The notes: generated by a model from the sequence alone, not told the origin. A stretch of 64,000 nt of DNA from Cephalotrichum gorgonifer (GCA_900312665.1 ONZQ02000023.1:124001-188000), one strand, 5' to 3'; shown: positions 11,039-23,500, counted from the first letter of the stretch. A program made the numbers and translations.

Positions 11039-12643
11039 ATGATTCCCAGCACTGTTGCTCGCCGGGCGATACGGCCCGTTGCGGCTTCCCATCTCGCCGG
11101 TGCCCGACACGCCCGCCCGCTGCCTCGTGGCCTCCCCCGACACATCCCCGCGCTCGCGGTCCTGATCCCGTTAAGGCACATATCCACGGAGCACCACCGA
11201 TCAGTCGGCTCCGGTGGCCCGCCACCCGGTTTCAACGCCGAGGAAGCCAAGAAGCCCCTGGTTCAGGAGAGCGAGAAAACCGCCTCCAAGATCGACTCTG
11301 CCGCCGCTCCCAGTTCCGCGAAGGAGGTTACTGGCACACAGGAGGCGGTGTCGGAGAAGCAATCTAAAACCCAGAATGAGGCGGCCTCTGACGTCCCAGC
11401 TGCGAAGCCACGCGGGGAGCTGAAGGCCGAGGAAAAGGATGCCAAGAAGAAGCTCACGGTGATGCAGAAGATCAAGAAGGAAGCGCAGCACTACTGGGAT
11501 GGGACGAAGCTCCTGGCCGCGGAAGTCAAGATCAGCACGAGGCTTGCGCTCAAGATGGCAGCGGGCTACGAGCTCACCCGGCGCGAACACCGGCAGCTGA
11601 AGCGCACAGTCGTGGACCTCGGCCGCATCGTGCCCTTCTCCGTCTTCATCATCGTGCCCTTCGCGGAGTTGCTCCTCCCTGTCGCGCTCAAGCTCTTCCC
11701 CAACATGCTCCCCAGCACGTACGAGGGGCAGAACTCCAAGGACAAGAAGGCGAGTGTCCTCCGGGCCACAAGGAACGACGTTAGCCAGTTCCTGCGAACC
11801 ACGCTTAAGGAGACGGGTCTACCGGTGACGGTGTCGGCAGCGCAGAAGGAGGAGTTCGCGACCTTCTTCAGGAAGGTGCGGACGACGGGCGAGCAGCCCT
11901 CGCGGGAGGATGTCATCCGGGTCTGCCAGCTCTTCAAGGACGACCTCACACTTGACAACCTCTCGCGGCCCCAGCTCTACTCCATGTGCCGATACCTCAA
12001 CCTGAGCACGTTCGGCAACGATACGATGCTCCGGTACCAGGTCCGCCACCGCATGCGCCAGATCAAGCGGGACGACCGGACAATCGCGTTCGAGGGCGTC
12101 GACAGCCTCAACGTCGCCGAGCTGCAGGCAGCCTGCGCCGCGCGGGGTGTCCGCACCTACAGCGTCTCTCCCGCGCGTATGCGGGCCGACCTCCAGACCT
12201 GGCTCGACCTTCGGCTTAAGGACAAGGTCCCCTCGACCATCCTCGTGCTCAGCAACGCCTACATGTACTCGGGTGAGGTGACGGACCAGATTGACGCGCT
12301 GACGGGCGTCCTATCCTCGATCCCTGAGGAGCTCTTCCACGAGATGGAGCTCGAGGTGCACAACGCCGAGGGAGCAGCGACGAACAAGCAGCGCCTCGAG
12401 GTCCTCAAGGAGCAGCAGGAGCTGATCGAGGAGGAGAACTCGCAGAACCAGGTGAGCGAGAGTGGCGGAATGGTGACGCCAAGGGACATCGAGGACATCG
12501 ACGAGAAGGAGGAGAGGCACATGCACGCGGAGGCGGAGGCGGACAAGAACGGAATCGACAAGACGCAGGTGCCTGAGATGGTGGACGCCGAGGTGGAGGC
12601 GGCGAAGACCGCCAAGCCTGTCGAGGGGGAGGAGAAGAAGTAG
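11039..12643 (+). CDS. mdm38: Mitochondrial LETM1 family protein (Mdm38-like)
   Basis: Intron-free gene of 534 codons. The first ~50 residues are rich in R, A and S with no acids (MIPSTVARRAIRPVAASHLAGA), a mitochondrial targeting sequence. After a disordered K/E-rich linker comes the LETM1 signature: QHYWDGTKLLAAEVKIS, a basic helix, and one membrane segment around residues 195-215 (IVPFSVFIIVPFAELLLPVA) ending with KLFPNMLPSTYE. The C-terminal half is the soluble ribosome-binding-like domain (LSRPQLYSMCRYLNLSTFG, MRQIKRDDRTI) and a glutamate-rich coiled tail. LETM1/Mdm38 proteins sit in the inner membrane and support K+/H+ exchange, volume control and membrane export of mitochondrially made proteins. 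Length matches fungal relatives. Yeast has two paralogues (Mdm38, Ylh47), and I cannot tell which this is closest to. Confidence 0.92.
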   Translation: MIPSTVARRAIRPVAASHLAGARHARPLPRGLPRHIPALAVLIPLRHISTEHHRSVGSGGPPPGFNAEEAKKPLVQESEKTASKIDSAAAPSSAKEVTGTQEAVSEKQSKTQNEAASDVPAAKPRGELKAEEKDAKKKLTVMQKIKKEAQHYWDGTKLLAAEVKISTRLALKMAAGYELTRREHRQLKRTVVDLGRIVPFSVFIIVPFAELLLPVALKLFPNMLPSTYEGQNSKDKKASVLRATRNDVSQFLRTTLKETGLPVTVSAAQKEEFATFFRKVRTTGEQPSREDVIRVCQLFKDDLTLDNLSRPQLYSMCRYLNLSTFGNDTMLRYQVRHRMRQIKRDDRTIAFEGVDSLNVAELQAACAARGVRTYSVSPARMRADLQTWLDLRLKDKVPSTILVLSNAYMYSGEVTDQIDALTGVLSSIPEELFHEMELEVHNAEGAATNKQRLEVLKEQQELIEEENSQNQVSESGGMVTPRDIEDIDEKEERHMHAEAEADKNGIDKTQVPEMVDAEVEAAKTAKPVEGEEKK

Positions 12644-13813
12644 TGTGTTTTTATCAGCGGCGGATCAGTGTCCGGTTCACCTCTCGCTCTTTCATCCACC
12701 ATCTTTCATATGTACAATCCGCAGCTGATTGGGGGGCTCTGCCTCGCGGCAGCCACATCACCGACTTTTTTTGTTCTGTTTTTTTTCTGTCTTACTAGGC
12801 TCCCGACGCCTGTCTTCAACTTGTTTACACAGAGACATCCTCGAGCAGGGGAGGTGTCATGTATTGGCATTGATTTAGACTAGAGTCTTGTGGAAACATG
12901 GAAGTTTATAGAAGTGGGGATTACTTTGGCGCTTGGGTTGGAGAAGGCGGATTACTACAGATGCTTTGGCTGTTGTACCATAGGAAACCATACGAAATTG
13001 AATGTACCAGTATTATCGACATGACAGGAACACGGAGTAGTAGATGGTGGCAGAGGGCGCAAGACCATCGCCGAGGCAGAAACATGTGTTGCGACCTGTT
13101 TTTGGTCGAAGAGACAAGTATTTTCCTCTGGTCTGGTTTCTCTCTCTTCACTGTAGCGAAAGATTGGCATGTGAATAACACTCCCGGTGGTATTCAGCAA
13201 AGGCGAGCTCGAGTTGGTAAAGTCCTAGACACGCACACCACATGGAACTCCGCCTCGGCACTTCGGCTTGCCTTGCTCGAGATCCCATCCGTCGCCCCGA
13301 AGACCAGGCACGGCCCCGCGCTTCCCCTCATCCCATGATATACTTTGTACTTGTATTCTTTCATCCTGCAACCTTGTTCATGCCAGGTTTGTTTCATTCT
13401 ATTACATTCAATTTCATTGAGAAACCCGGACTTCCTTGGGGCCTGATTCTCGTAATGTCATCACCTGAGGATAGACAATAATAGGGTTTTGTTACCTCTC
13501 ATCATTTTTTTCCGACTTCGGGGAGGACCGGACTTTTTGTTGAGAACAAGGTTATCTGTCTAGCTAGGCGTCATCGGCTAATTTCCTATCGGAGCGTCGC
13601 CCCCATATAACCCTATCGGTCCAGGACCCGCAGCACGGGCGGTCGCCACCAACCCCCACCGGACTGCCCCAGACGGAAGTCGCGTTTAGGGTCGCGAGAA
13701 GGTGTTTTGCGTCTACGTCTTGTCCAAATTTTAGCCAATACACACCAACCAGGGAGACGGTGGACGATCTTCAACCCCCCCCTCTTTCATAGCACCGGCG
13801 CTCCCGGCCTAGC
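12644..13813. other. Intergenic region between LETM1 and adenylate kinase genes
   Basis: 1.2 kb in tandem orientation. An open frame at 12898-13338 lacks recognisable motifs and I do not call it a gene. Nothing else identified. Confidence 0.5.
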
Positions 13814-14706
13814 ATGAGGCTACGAAGGGCGGCGAGAGTCATTCTCATTGGGGCGCCGGGCGTCGGGAAGGGAACACAGTCCGAACGACTGCTGAGACGC
13901 TTCCCCCAGCTCCAGTCCATCAGCTCAGGGGATCTCCTCCGCCAAAATGTCAAGGATAGGACGCCGCTCGGTGAGTTGGAGTAACCCCACCTCTCGCCGC
14001 GCGCTGAGAAGAGAGACAGACTAACCATCCAAAAACAGGCATCAAGGTCGAGAGCACCATGAAGGCGGGCGGCCTCGTTTCGGATGACCTGATGGTCCGT
14101 CTGGTATCGAACGAGCTCTTTAAGCGAGGGTGGATCAAAGGCCAGGGTCCGCCGCCCGTCATGACACTTGCGTCCGCCTCCGCGGCGGGCCCCGACGCCC
14201 TCCCGACCTCACCGGAAGAATCCATCATCGACTCCATCCTCAACGCGGCGGGGCCCCGAGGTGACGCGCACCCCCCTCCGGAGGCATCTGAGTGCCCCTC
14301 TGCCTCGTTCCTCCTCGACGGGTTCCCTCGCACGGCAGCGCAGGCCGCAACCCTGGATAGAATCGTCCCCATCAACCTGGTCGTCTCGATCAAGACGCCG
14401 GTCGAGGTCATCATGGAGCGCATCGCGAGTCGCTGGGTCCATGAGCCTTCGGGCCGCATATACAACACCACCTTCAACAAGCCCAAGGTTGCCGGGCGGG
14501 ACGATGTGACGGGAGAGCCACTCATCCAGAGGCCCGATGACTCGGCGGAGGTGTTCCGCGCGAGGTTCGACAAGTTCGAGGAGACGAGTCGACCACTTCT
14601 AGAGCACTATGGGGCGAGGGGGGTTCTATGGGAAGTCAGCGGGATGAGCAGCGATGAGATTTCGCCGGAGCTTTTCAGGCGATTCGAGGAGGAGTTTGTG
14701 AATTGA
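13814..14706 (+). CDS. adk2: Mitochondrial GTP:AMP phosphotransferase (adenylate kinase AK3 type)
   Basis: Two exons, 13814-13970 and 14039-14706, giving 274 residues; the join restores TPLG-IKVESTMKAGG. The P-loop GAPGVGKGTQ is at residues 14-23, followed by SSGDLLRQNV of the AMP-binding part, the conserved FLLDGFPRT, and a LID region RIYNTTFNKPK...DDVTGEPLIQRPDD that lacks the four zinc cysteines. This pattern fits the mitochondrial Adk2/AK3 class that uses GTP with AMP in the matrix. A basic start (MRLRRAARV) fits uncleaved mitochondrial targeting. Unusual is a low-complexity insert of about 45 residues between the helix ending LFKRGWIKG and FLLDGFPRT, rich in A, P and S. The intron has donor GTGAGT and branch site CTAAC. 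Preference for GTP is inferred from class, not visible directly. Confidence 0.93.
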
Positions 14707-15601
14707 GAGGGAGAGTTGGTTAGGCAACTCGTCTCTTGTGCAGGGTGTAATAACCGGGTTTAATCACTCGCGACGGCGTTTTGGCGGATGCTCTTGTTAT
14801 ATATATATCGCCGAGAGGGATACCTCCGGCCTGGCGGCTCTCTGAATTGATAGTATTATTATCAGTTGAATGAATACTGCGCTTTATTTCCATATGCTTT
14901 CTCATGCACTCTCGTGGTGGTAGCGGACAAGCCCAGGCAGGACAATTCCCCTCACCAAATGCCACCGGGCTGATGATATTGGTCCCTGTGTCGTCCTCAG
15001 TAACTCCTACTTCTTCATCAAAACCAAAAATGCTTCAAAAAGGAACGCGCTCTAATGGCCCGTACACCGAGGGCGAGGCTTCGTTCTCTCCCAAACCTCA
15101 ATGCTGGGTCGCCCGCGAGAGATCGGTCAGCCGCCACCAGGTGGGAGCTTTGACCACTCCTCAGCCAACCCGCCAAGCTCGCCAGCTTCGTCATTGCCTG
15201 CGGCCGGGAACGACCTGCCTTGGGTTGTACCACCCCGCCACCAGCATCCATCATCACCGCCACGACAATTGCGGAGCTGTAAACGACCGATGAACACCTT
15301 TCCTCCGCGCCTCGCTTAATGAATTTCGACATAACTGCCTTCCCCCTTTTGTACTCCTCTCCATTTCCATAATTCTCCTCAGGGTGGTCCGCAAGACGCC
15401 GCGCGGAATAGTTCCCCTCACACCCTCCCTCCGTCATATTCATCCTCAGCAGCCACGTCTCTACAGACCTAAGAATCTCGATCCCGACGGCTGTGCGCAC
15501 CAACTCCGTCTCCCCGCCCTTGGAGTACCGCGAGAGAAGGCCAAGGAGGCCAAAAAGGGAGTCTTGAATTCCTCCGGAATACCCGTGACAGGTACGCAGA
15601 C
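14707..15601. other. Intergenic region upstream of Snx4
   Basis: 0.9 kb between two + strand genes. Contains a short TATATATA tract near 14800 and a pyrimidine-rich leader before 15602. Short ORFs on both strands look random. Confidence 0.5.
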
Positions 15602-17104
15602 ATGGCTGTAGTTGACCAAGACAACTTCTCCAACGTCTCCTGGCATAGCCAGCAGGGCGATCTAGACGCCGGGTCGAGCTCTAGAACCAACGGTCCGATG
15701 GAGGAGGAGGCGAATAACGGCGTCTCCGCCGAATCGGGCGTTCGCCGCGAGGAGATCGGTGCCCACTCCCTGGGACCGGAGCTGCTCGAATGCACCGTAA
15801 CGTCGCCCATCAAGGAGAACGACGGCACCAAGGATGCCTTCGTCTCTTACCTCATAACTACCCAAGTGAGTATCTTTTCCTACCGCCCCGTAAAGGCGTG
15901 TCTCTTTCGGATCAGGCCCTCGTTCCTAACGGCGCTCCAGTCCACCTTCCCCTCCTTCCAGAAACCAGTCACCACCGTCCGCCGCCGATTCACCGACTTC
16001 GTCTTCCTCTACAAGTCCCTCACAAAGGACTACATCGCCTGCGCCGTACCCCCTCTCCCGGACAAGCAGCGCATGGAGTACGTCCGCGGCGACCGCTTCG
16101 GCTCCGACTTCACCGCCCGCCGCGCCTACAGCCTCCAGCGCTTCCTCGCCCGCCTCGCGCTCCACCCCGTCCTCCGCCGCGCGCCCATGCTTCACACCTT
16201 CCTCGAGAGCTCCGAATGGAACGCCACCATGAGGTCGCGAACCACGCGCGCCAGCTCCCACTCCGAGGCCGGGTCCGGCGGCGTGTTCGACAACTTCGCT
16301 GATACCTTCATCAATGCCTTCACGAAAGTACACAAGCCCGACAAGCGATTCACCGACGTGAAGGAGAAGAGCGACAAGCTGGACGAGGATTTGTCGCACA
16401 TTGAGAAGGTCATCGCGCGGGTGATCCGCCGGGAGTCGGATCTCGAGACGGACTTCAAGGACCTGGCTGAGCAGTTCCAGAAACTCATCAGCCTCGAGCC
16501 CGGGGTTGAGGGTCCGCTCCGCTCGTTCTCGACGTCGGTGGAGGACACCTCGGCGGGACTAAGGCGCCTCAAGGACACCACGGACCAGGACTACCTCGGG
16601 AGCCTCCGCGACATGCAGGCTTACAGCCTGTCGCTCAAGAACCTCCTCAAGGCGCGCGAGCAGAAGCAGCTCGACTACGAGCAGCTGACCGAGTACCTCA
16701 ACAAGAGCACCGTCGAGCGTGACTCACTGCGGTCGGCCTCGGCGTCGTCGTCGTACTACGGCTCGGGCGGTGGCATCACGGGCGGCGCGAGCGGGTTCCT
16801 GCGCTCGAAGCTCGAGGACGTCCGGGGCGTGGACCACGAGCAGGCGCGGCGGGAGAGGCAGAGGAAGCTGGAGCTGCGGATCGAGGAGCTGACGAGGGAG
16901 GTGGAGGAGGCGAAGAGGATGAGCGAGATGTTCGACGACGAGGTCGTGCGGGAGACGGTGGACTTTGAGAGGATCAAGAAGGCGGAGATGAGGGATGAGT
17001 TCCGCGGCCTGGCCGACGCGCACGTGGGCTTCTACGAGGGGTGCATCGAGGTCTGGGAGGCGTATGTGAAAGAGATGGAGAGGGAGGGGACGCTACCTAC
17101 GTAA
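15602..17104 (+). CDS. snx4: Sorting nexin-4 (Atg24), PX-BAR protein
   Basis: Two exons, 15602-15865 and 15941-17104, giving 475 residues. The 75-nt intron has a GTGAGT donor, a CTAAC branch and no in-frame stop, so the unspliced frame also reads through; splicing restores YLITTQ-STFPSFQKPVTTVRRRFTDF. The PX domain occupies about residues 60-180, with the phosphoinositide-binding RRRFTDFVFLYKSL and later RRAYSLQRFLARLALHPVL. The C-terminal half is an amphipathic helical BAR domain (VKEKSDKLDEDLSHIEKVIARV to the end). Snx4/Atg24 binds PI3P on endosomes, recycles cargo such as SNAREs, and is needed for selective autophagy. PI3P is the product of the kinase complex containing Atg14 and Atg6, both also encoded in this window. 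Length matches fungal Snx4. Confidence 0.93.
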   Translation: MAVVDQDNFSNVSWHSQQGDLDAGSSSRTNGPMEEEANNGVSAESGVRREEIGAHSLGPELLECTVTSPIKENDGTKDAFVSYLITTQVSIFSYRPVKACLFRIRPSFLTALQSTFPSFQKPVTTVRRRFTDFVFLYKSLTKDYIACAVPPLPDKQRMEYVRGDRFGSDFTARRAYSLQRFLARLALHPVLRRAPMLHTFLESSEWNATMRSRTTRASSHSEAGSGGVFDNFADTFINAFTKVHKPDKRFTDVKEKSDKLDEDLSHIEKVIARVIRRESDLETDFKDLAEQFQKLISLEPGVEGPLRSFSTSVEDTSAGLRRLKDTTDQDYLGSLRDMQAYSLSLKNLLKAREQKQLDYEQLTEYLNKSTVERDSLRSASASSSYYGSGGGITGGASGFLRSKLEDVRGVDHEQARRERQRKLELRIEELTREVEEAKRMSEMFDDEVVRETVDFERIKKAEMRDEFRGLADAHVGFYEGCIEVWEAYVKEMEREGTLPT

Positions 17105-17859
17105 GGCTCTGATGTTCTTGGGGTTGGGGGTTTTGGGGGTGCAGTGAATTAAGGTATAATTGCTTTGGGAGGCGTATAATTTTGATCTGCTTAATATTAT
17201 TTATAGCCCATGAAGCTTTTTGACACACTCTACTCGCCATGGATGGCCCCGAAGGCCATGACGTGTGTCTAATTCCCAAGAATTCAGGGGTGGAGCAGCG
17301 AAGCGTGAGAGTCCGGATCCCAGATTACTTTGGACCCCCCCCCTTCCATCTTCCCCTTTTTTCTCACTGGGGGACACCAATCGCTCGCACCACATATCCT
17401 CACCAAGGTTCGTAAAGCTCAGTGCCAGCGAACAGTGAGTTCAAAGTCCTCCGCCCTCCAAGCAAGGGGCGAGACGCAGAGAATATTGTCATATAGCTAC
17501 TCCTAATATACAAAAGCCCTAAGAAATCCAGAATCCCTCGCATCGCATCGTCCTAATAACCAAACCCCCGCCCTTCCCCCTCTCTCCTTCTTTTTTCAAT
17601 GCTCACAAACCGCTCGTTCTCCCGACTCGGGATGCATATGCTTGGCCCACCACCCAGGGTGGAGGGAAGAGAAAATATGTGAGTGAATGGCCTGTGTGAA
17701 AAAAACGATGAGGCCCGATTGACAGCTGAGAAGATGCGACTCTATGCGAACAAAAACCAAGACCAAAAAAACAGATCCCGAGGCTATTCGGGTCCAAACA
17801 TGAAGTGCCTTTATACTTTGAAGCGCCCCGTAGGGCCCAGAAGACGACGTCCAGCCACC
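17105..17859. other. Convergent intergenic region
   Basis: 0.75 kb between the 3' ends of Snx4 (+) and the kexin gene (-). It holds only the two 3' untranslated regions as far as I can see. Confidence 0.5.
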
Positions 17860-20593
17860 CTAACGCCCTCCCGAGGCTAATAGCCTCCCTCCCTGTGCGC
17901 CCTCGTCATCCGAATCATCATCATCACCAATCACGTGCTGCGCTTCCTCGTCGCCGCTCACGCTTCCGCTACCACTTCCGCTGCCACCTCCGCTGCCGCC
18001 GCTCAGTGGTAGCCGCTCACTGGAGTGGTCCTGGTAGTGAGCCTCATACTCGTCGTCCTCGTCCTCACTCCCGCCGGCGAACGCGTCGTAAAGCTCGCCA
18101 CCCCTAGTCCGGCGCGCCTGTTGCCCGGCGACGAAGGCGCCCTTCTCGCCGCTATTGTAGCCGTCGACGTCTTCGGCTAAGGGCTCGAACTCGTAGTTGT
18201 CCCCGGAGGAGTTCCGGAGACGGTTGCGGCGGGCAATGTAGAGGTATATGCCTAGGCCAATGCAGAAGACGGCGATGAGGCCTATGGCACCGTATATCCA
18301 GATCTGGGCCTTGGAGGACACGCCGAAACTCGGGAGCCAGGAGACCCATGACGAGTTGCCGGCCTGCTCGGGGGTTGCCGATTCAGCCGGCGTTGTTCCG
18401 TCCGCGGAGCCGCTTGGCTCGCCAGCCTCTTGGGAGGAGCCGTCCGTGGACTCGGGGTCAGCGGTGCCGGACTCTGTAGGAGTCGCGGTCTGTGTGGCGA
18501 TGGCAGCAGTGGTGGTTCCAAGGTTGGCGTGGTCCTTGTCGTCAGACTCCACGGGCATGGGAAGCTTAGTGGCCTTCTTAGGATCGATAGATTCGCCCCA
18601 AAGCTTCAAGTGCCAATCGATCCAGAACCCGTCATGTTTGTTCTGCTCTGTATCCTTAAGAACGACGGTCCATTTGCCGACTCCGGACTCGCCCCTGTAA
18701 AAATCGGCAGGTTAGCGATACTATTCAATGAGTCTTCTACCGGCCTAGGCCGCAGAGGAAACTAAACGACAACTTACCAGTGCGCCACGCTCATAAACGT
18801 CCAGTTGTCATAGCCCTGGGCCGTCGTGTCTAGCCTACGAGAGGTTGCAATGTGGCTGACGAAATTATTCGGGCTGATCAAATCAGCGCTAAGATCCCCA
18901 CGGCGCGTATGGTTGACGTTCATGGTGACGGTGACGTGCTCTACACGCTCGAGGTTGGCCGCCTTCAGCATCTCCTCCGTAATCTCGAACGTCGCAGTGA
19001 GTCCCTCCTGGCCCTGTGGGAGATCCTTGTTGACCTGGATCCAGGGTGAGAAGTACCATGCCTGGGGCTTCACCTTCTCCCAGGTCTTCGCCAACTCGAC
19101 GGCGCCGTAAGTATCGATCTTGCCATAGCCGAAGGTATGGCTAAACTGCTTGCCGATTGCCGTGGGCTTCCAGTCGTCCGCGTCTACGTGCTGCGCCGTC
19201 TCCATAGCGATATACTGCACATCTCTCCACGACAAGTCGGACCGTACCTGGAGTATGAGCGCGAAGATGCCTGCGGCGAGAGGAGCAGCAGCGGAGGTGC
19301 CACCGTGATTACTATAGCACTTGTTGGCACCAACGTCGGTAGTATGCTATTCGAAAGGAGTTAGCGGCCGATGTCGCGAGACAAACACACAGGGTCCGCG
19401 CGTTGATGCCGCGGCGTAGAACTTACAATCGCATCACCACTCCCACTGCTGTATGTTACCACGAGCTGCGCACAGCACTTCTCCGAGTAGTAGGGGTGAT
19501 TGCCGGCACGGTCCACGGCGCCGACAGTGACGCTATAGATGGAATTCGTATAGCCGTCGAAGTTGCAGTTATCCTCCTTGGCGTCACCGTTTCCGCTAGC
19601 GAACACGTAGATGGATCCTAGGCCACCACGGCCTTCCTGGATACCCTTCAACATGGCCTGGCGGATGTGGATGCCAGGAGCCTCCATGGATATGCCGTCG
19701 TCGGGCGGGCCCCAGGAGCACGAGTAGATCTGGTTGTTCTGGTAGTCATACGTCATAGCAATAGACTCGTCCTCATCGGTAATAACTTTGCTGAGGATGC
19801 GAAGGCCGGAGATTTTGGCGTCGTAAGCGACGCCAAGTCCGCACGCGTGGTTCCGCACGGCGGCGATCTCACCGGCGCAGCGAGTACCATGGTGGTCGTC
19901 GGAGAGTCTCGGCATCGGATCCGGACCGGGGTCGTTGAAATCCCATGAACCTTCAGCGTAGTAGTTGTCCTTTAGGTCCTCGCTCGTCATGTCGACCCCG
20001 TCATCGACCATGGCAACTATGCTCCCCTTGCCCGTAATACCCTGTAGCCACACATCGGTAACGTTGATATCGTGACCGGGCTGCAGGGTGTTGAGCAGGT
20101 GCCACTGATCCTTGAATATCGGGTCGCTGATGTCGAGTGCCTCCATGAGATCGCGCTGCTTCGCGGCTACGACCTTGTCCTCGGTGGCGGCTCCACCGAG
20201 TCTCGGAATCAGATTCGACTGGTAGTTCGGGGGGAGAGGCGGGATGATTCTCTTTGCCCAAGGTTTCCGCGGTACATCCTTCTTCGCCATCCGCACCCCA
20301 TCAAGAACATCTGGTTCGCCGTCGCGCTTGAGTTTCTTCGCCCGCACGGCGTCAGACACGAAGTCGGAATCAGATTTGGGTGCAGAGAATACGTGGAGGT
20401 GGTCCAGCACGCCGACCTGTCCATCATATTGTATCCCCAATCGCTCAGATATGTGCTGGGGAGATGTGGTCTCGTCGAGATGGAGGATGTAGTAGTCGTT
20501 CAGTTCGTGGTTGCGGGGAGTCCGTCGAAAGGGTGACGATGCAACTCCCGAGCCGACTAGGCCCAAGAGGGCTACCCAGGAGGCTGACCTCAT
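17860..20593 (-). CDS. kexB: Kexin-type proprotein convertase
   Basis: Three exons on the minus strand, 20593-19427, 19346-18778 and 18694-17860, giving 856 residues. The start at 20593 gives a signal peptide MRSASWVALLGLVGSGVAS; the frame is open further upstream but that stretch is unlike a secretory N-terminus. After a prodomain with basic sites (RKPWAKR) comes the subtilisin-type catalytic domain: Asp in AMVDDGVD (~195), His in HHGTRCAG (~233), oxyanion Asn in ASGNGDAKEDNC, and Ser in GGTSAAAP (~407). A P/Homo B domain follows (VTVTMNVNHTRRGDLSADL). The tail has a Ser/Thr/Pro stalk, one transmembrane helix near residue 710-735 (IYGAIGLIAVFCIGLGIYLY) and an acidic cytosolic end. Such proteases cut after Lys-Arg in the late Golgi to mature secreted hydrolases, pheromone and cell-wall proteins. 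All catalytic residues are present. Confidence 0.95.
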
Positions 20594-23500
20594 ATTAAAC
20601 GAATGTCGGTATGCCGAGAAGAACCTCCGAGCGCCTCTGGAGGGAGGCGACGGTAAGGGGGATAGGGGAACGATCGCTGCTGGTTCGAAATCTAATGCAT
20701 CGAAGGTATGGATTCGAGGGGGGTCGGGACTGAGTCGGGTCTGAATCGCACGACGAAGAACGGAGGGGAAAGGTAATACTACACGGGACAAGTAAGTAAA
20801 GGGACAGAATAGACTATCAGGGCGACATCTAAATCGTCGCGAACGGTCACAAAGGGGATGACGACGAGGAGCTGTAGTGTAGGTGTGACAAGGGAAAAAG
20901 CAAATCAGGCAGATCAAGTGAAGCAGCAACTTACTATTCAGGGACAAAGCGATAGAAGTAAAAAGGAGCGTTCGAAGAAGGAAAGGGCTTGAAAGAAGGG
21001 ATCGACGAGTGCGATTATGAAGCCGGGTTTCGTGAAGTGTCGAGTGGTCGTGGCCTCAAGACGGCGGTGGATAATTGCCCCGGGAATCATGGAACCTAAT
21101 ATGGAGTGGAAGCGAGGTCCACTTTCAGGAGGCGGCACAGTGTTAGATCAGCAAGTCGGCAGGTGGCGTACGCCATCGAAGGCGCTCAGAGAGTGGAGCG
21201 GAGGCCCGGGTTACAGTGTGAATTCCAGGCGCTGGGCCCGCCGCCTCATGTGGCTGTGGATACTATACAAAGGCCAAAAGTACCGAATTTCGACTACGAG
21301 TACGCTGGAGTACTATATTACGTAGGCTACTACGAAGCGAAGTACCCCAACTGCTCCATATTAAGCGCGGCGTAAGCCCAAGCTAATCTTTAGCCTCTTA
21401 CAAGTCCACACGCACCAGGAATAGAAACACAAGTGTCGAGTGAGTTCTAGTAGGATGGCGCAGCCCCGACGCCACCTTCCAGATTGTTATTCCACGCTAG
21501 GCTGGACATACTCGCAGGGACACGACACGTAGTCAACACCACTTCTACCACTGATGACTGACGTCGAGTCCCAGACCTTTCGTTAACCGCGGGAGCAGCC
21601 CACTGGCGGGTACGACCTCTGGAGTGTTTGGTCTTAGCCGCCGAACATATTTCTTCAGGGCAGTGGCCCGTAGTAAGTGTGCTACTGCAACTCCCCAGTC
21701 GTTGTATATCACGATTTGAGCAGATAAATGCGGCTTGGAAACCACCGCTGGTGGCGTTGACGAAGGGCTGCTTTACAGGTCCCCGGCCCAAAAGCGGGAG
21801 CACTACGGAGTATGCTCCGTGTAACTGCCAAAGGGGCCATTACCCAATCGGTCAACATGATCCGGGCCTCCTGCCATCAGCATCACCCTGTTCCCCTCCA
21901 GGAAGCTCCTGTAAGACCGATGTTAGAGCAAGGTCATCTACAAGGCGGGGCAAAGAGATGTACTTCCAAGGGCCGAATATGGTCAGGATATTGGCAGCTG
22001 CATTAATCACGTCGACAATGAAGTCCGAGCCAAGTCCATCCCCGTATAATATGTACCAGCCGAATAAATCATCCAAAGGTCTCGGCTAGGGGTAATGCTT
22101 GCTACGTGTAATAATCCGTTTCTAAAAGGAGAAGGACTCGCCGAGTCAAGCTAATAGTGGAAGTTGCATACTGTGGTTGAGATATATTGCACTTGACCCC
22201 AGTAGCAGTGGAGGGTTTAATCTACTTTGCCCCTGCCATCATGTATAAGCACCCCTCCCTGCAGTCAGTTTTGACTCGAGATGTTCTCGGCCTGGCGGCG
22301 GGGTAGAAAAGGTCAATTAAATGGAATCTACATATATCGAACTATGCAGCTACTAAATGACATCCGCTTACAGATATGAGAGAGTAATCTGGTGGCACGA
22401 CTTCGGACGAGGATTTAGCTATGGAGGAGTATGCGTTTAGTTTCATCAGTTCTCGGAAGATGTGGGACGGAGAGCAGTTCGTGATAGATTCTCGTCGGCG
22501 GAGACGGTTCGGCCTGTTAGCACCTATGTTCCCGGCTCGCGTCATTGGAGTTGCGCCGATAGGAAGGGTTACAAAAGGGCTCTCGCGCGTTGCGTCGCCC
22601 GGAGGCATAACGACGTAGAGCGCTACCTTGGGAAGAACGTCTGCGCTCCCATGTCCTTGAGCTACAGGCTGGTCTACTTGGCCGAGCTTTGCGGGGCTGT
22701 GCCAGCCCTAGGTTCGGATTAGCCAGCGAGGGGATGGGGTACGGAGAACCGGGTAGAGGTTGTTAAGGATGGTATGGAAGCATTGTTCTCCGCACATTAC
22801 CAAGTGGGAGCCGCTGTAATTGAGCAGGCCGGAACACGACTGGCGTATTATACTTATCCCATGTCATGTATCTATGTAGGAGCCGGGTGGTTGGAGCCCT
22901 GATCCTTCCCGTCCGCGTCTTTGGCTGTGCTATCCGCCAGTCGGAGACCCAGTCTTGATGGCGGCTAGGATGGCGTTAGCATCCTTGGATGCTCGGTTTC
23001 TGCTGTCGTTGGCTGCGCTTAGTTACCCGTCGCGTAGAAGGGTTCTAGAACATTAGTCAGATGTCTGGGCCGTCTGTTGGCGAGACATTCACTGGCTCCT
23101 CCTTGTCTTTCATCCCTTGTTCTTCAGGCACTTCGTCACGGGATGGGGCCATGGCGAGAGAATGGATCTTCAAACCTGATTAGATTTGTGAGAAGATGAA
23201 TTGAGCATGCGGATTGGAGCTCCCCGCCATACATGTAATGTCCTTGTCCAGAGGCACGCGGCGCCCACCTGTTCGCGTGGTGTTACGAGGTCGCCCAACG
23301 ATAGAACTCCGTCCCTTGACTTGTCCTGTTCTGGGTAGAGAGGGTGCATTCCGGCCCCACAATCCTTCAGACCCCACTCCGACCACGTCCAGTACCATTT
23401 CAAATGGATTGTCCAACCCAGCTCCAGCTCCAAGCTCCCAGCCACCACCTTTTTCAAGTTTCGATTTTGGATTTTCAGTCTCACCCTGCCGCCGTCCCAT

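Noticed and set aside
12898..13338. 146-codon ORF between LETM1 and adenylate kinase genes
   Set aside because: Random-looking composition, lies in the expected 3' UTR/promoter, no family resemblance.
13950..14573. 207-codon ORF antisense to adenylate kinase
   Set aside because: Shadow frame of a conserved GC-rich gene; no motif.
20594..20947. In-frame upstream extension of the kexin ORF adding about 118 residues
   Set aside because: The internal ATG at 20593 gives a normal signal peptide; the extension is compositionally unlike a secretory N-terminus and is probably 5' UTR.
22750..23160. Possible structural RNA (SRP or RNase P) in the gene-free stretch
   Set aside because: I could not find the conserved core motifs of either RNA.
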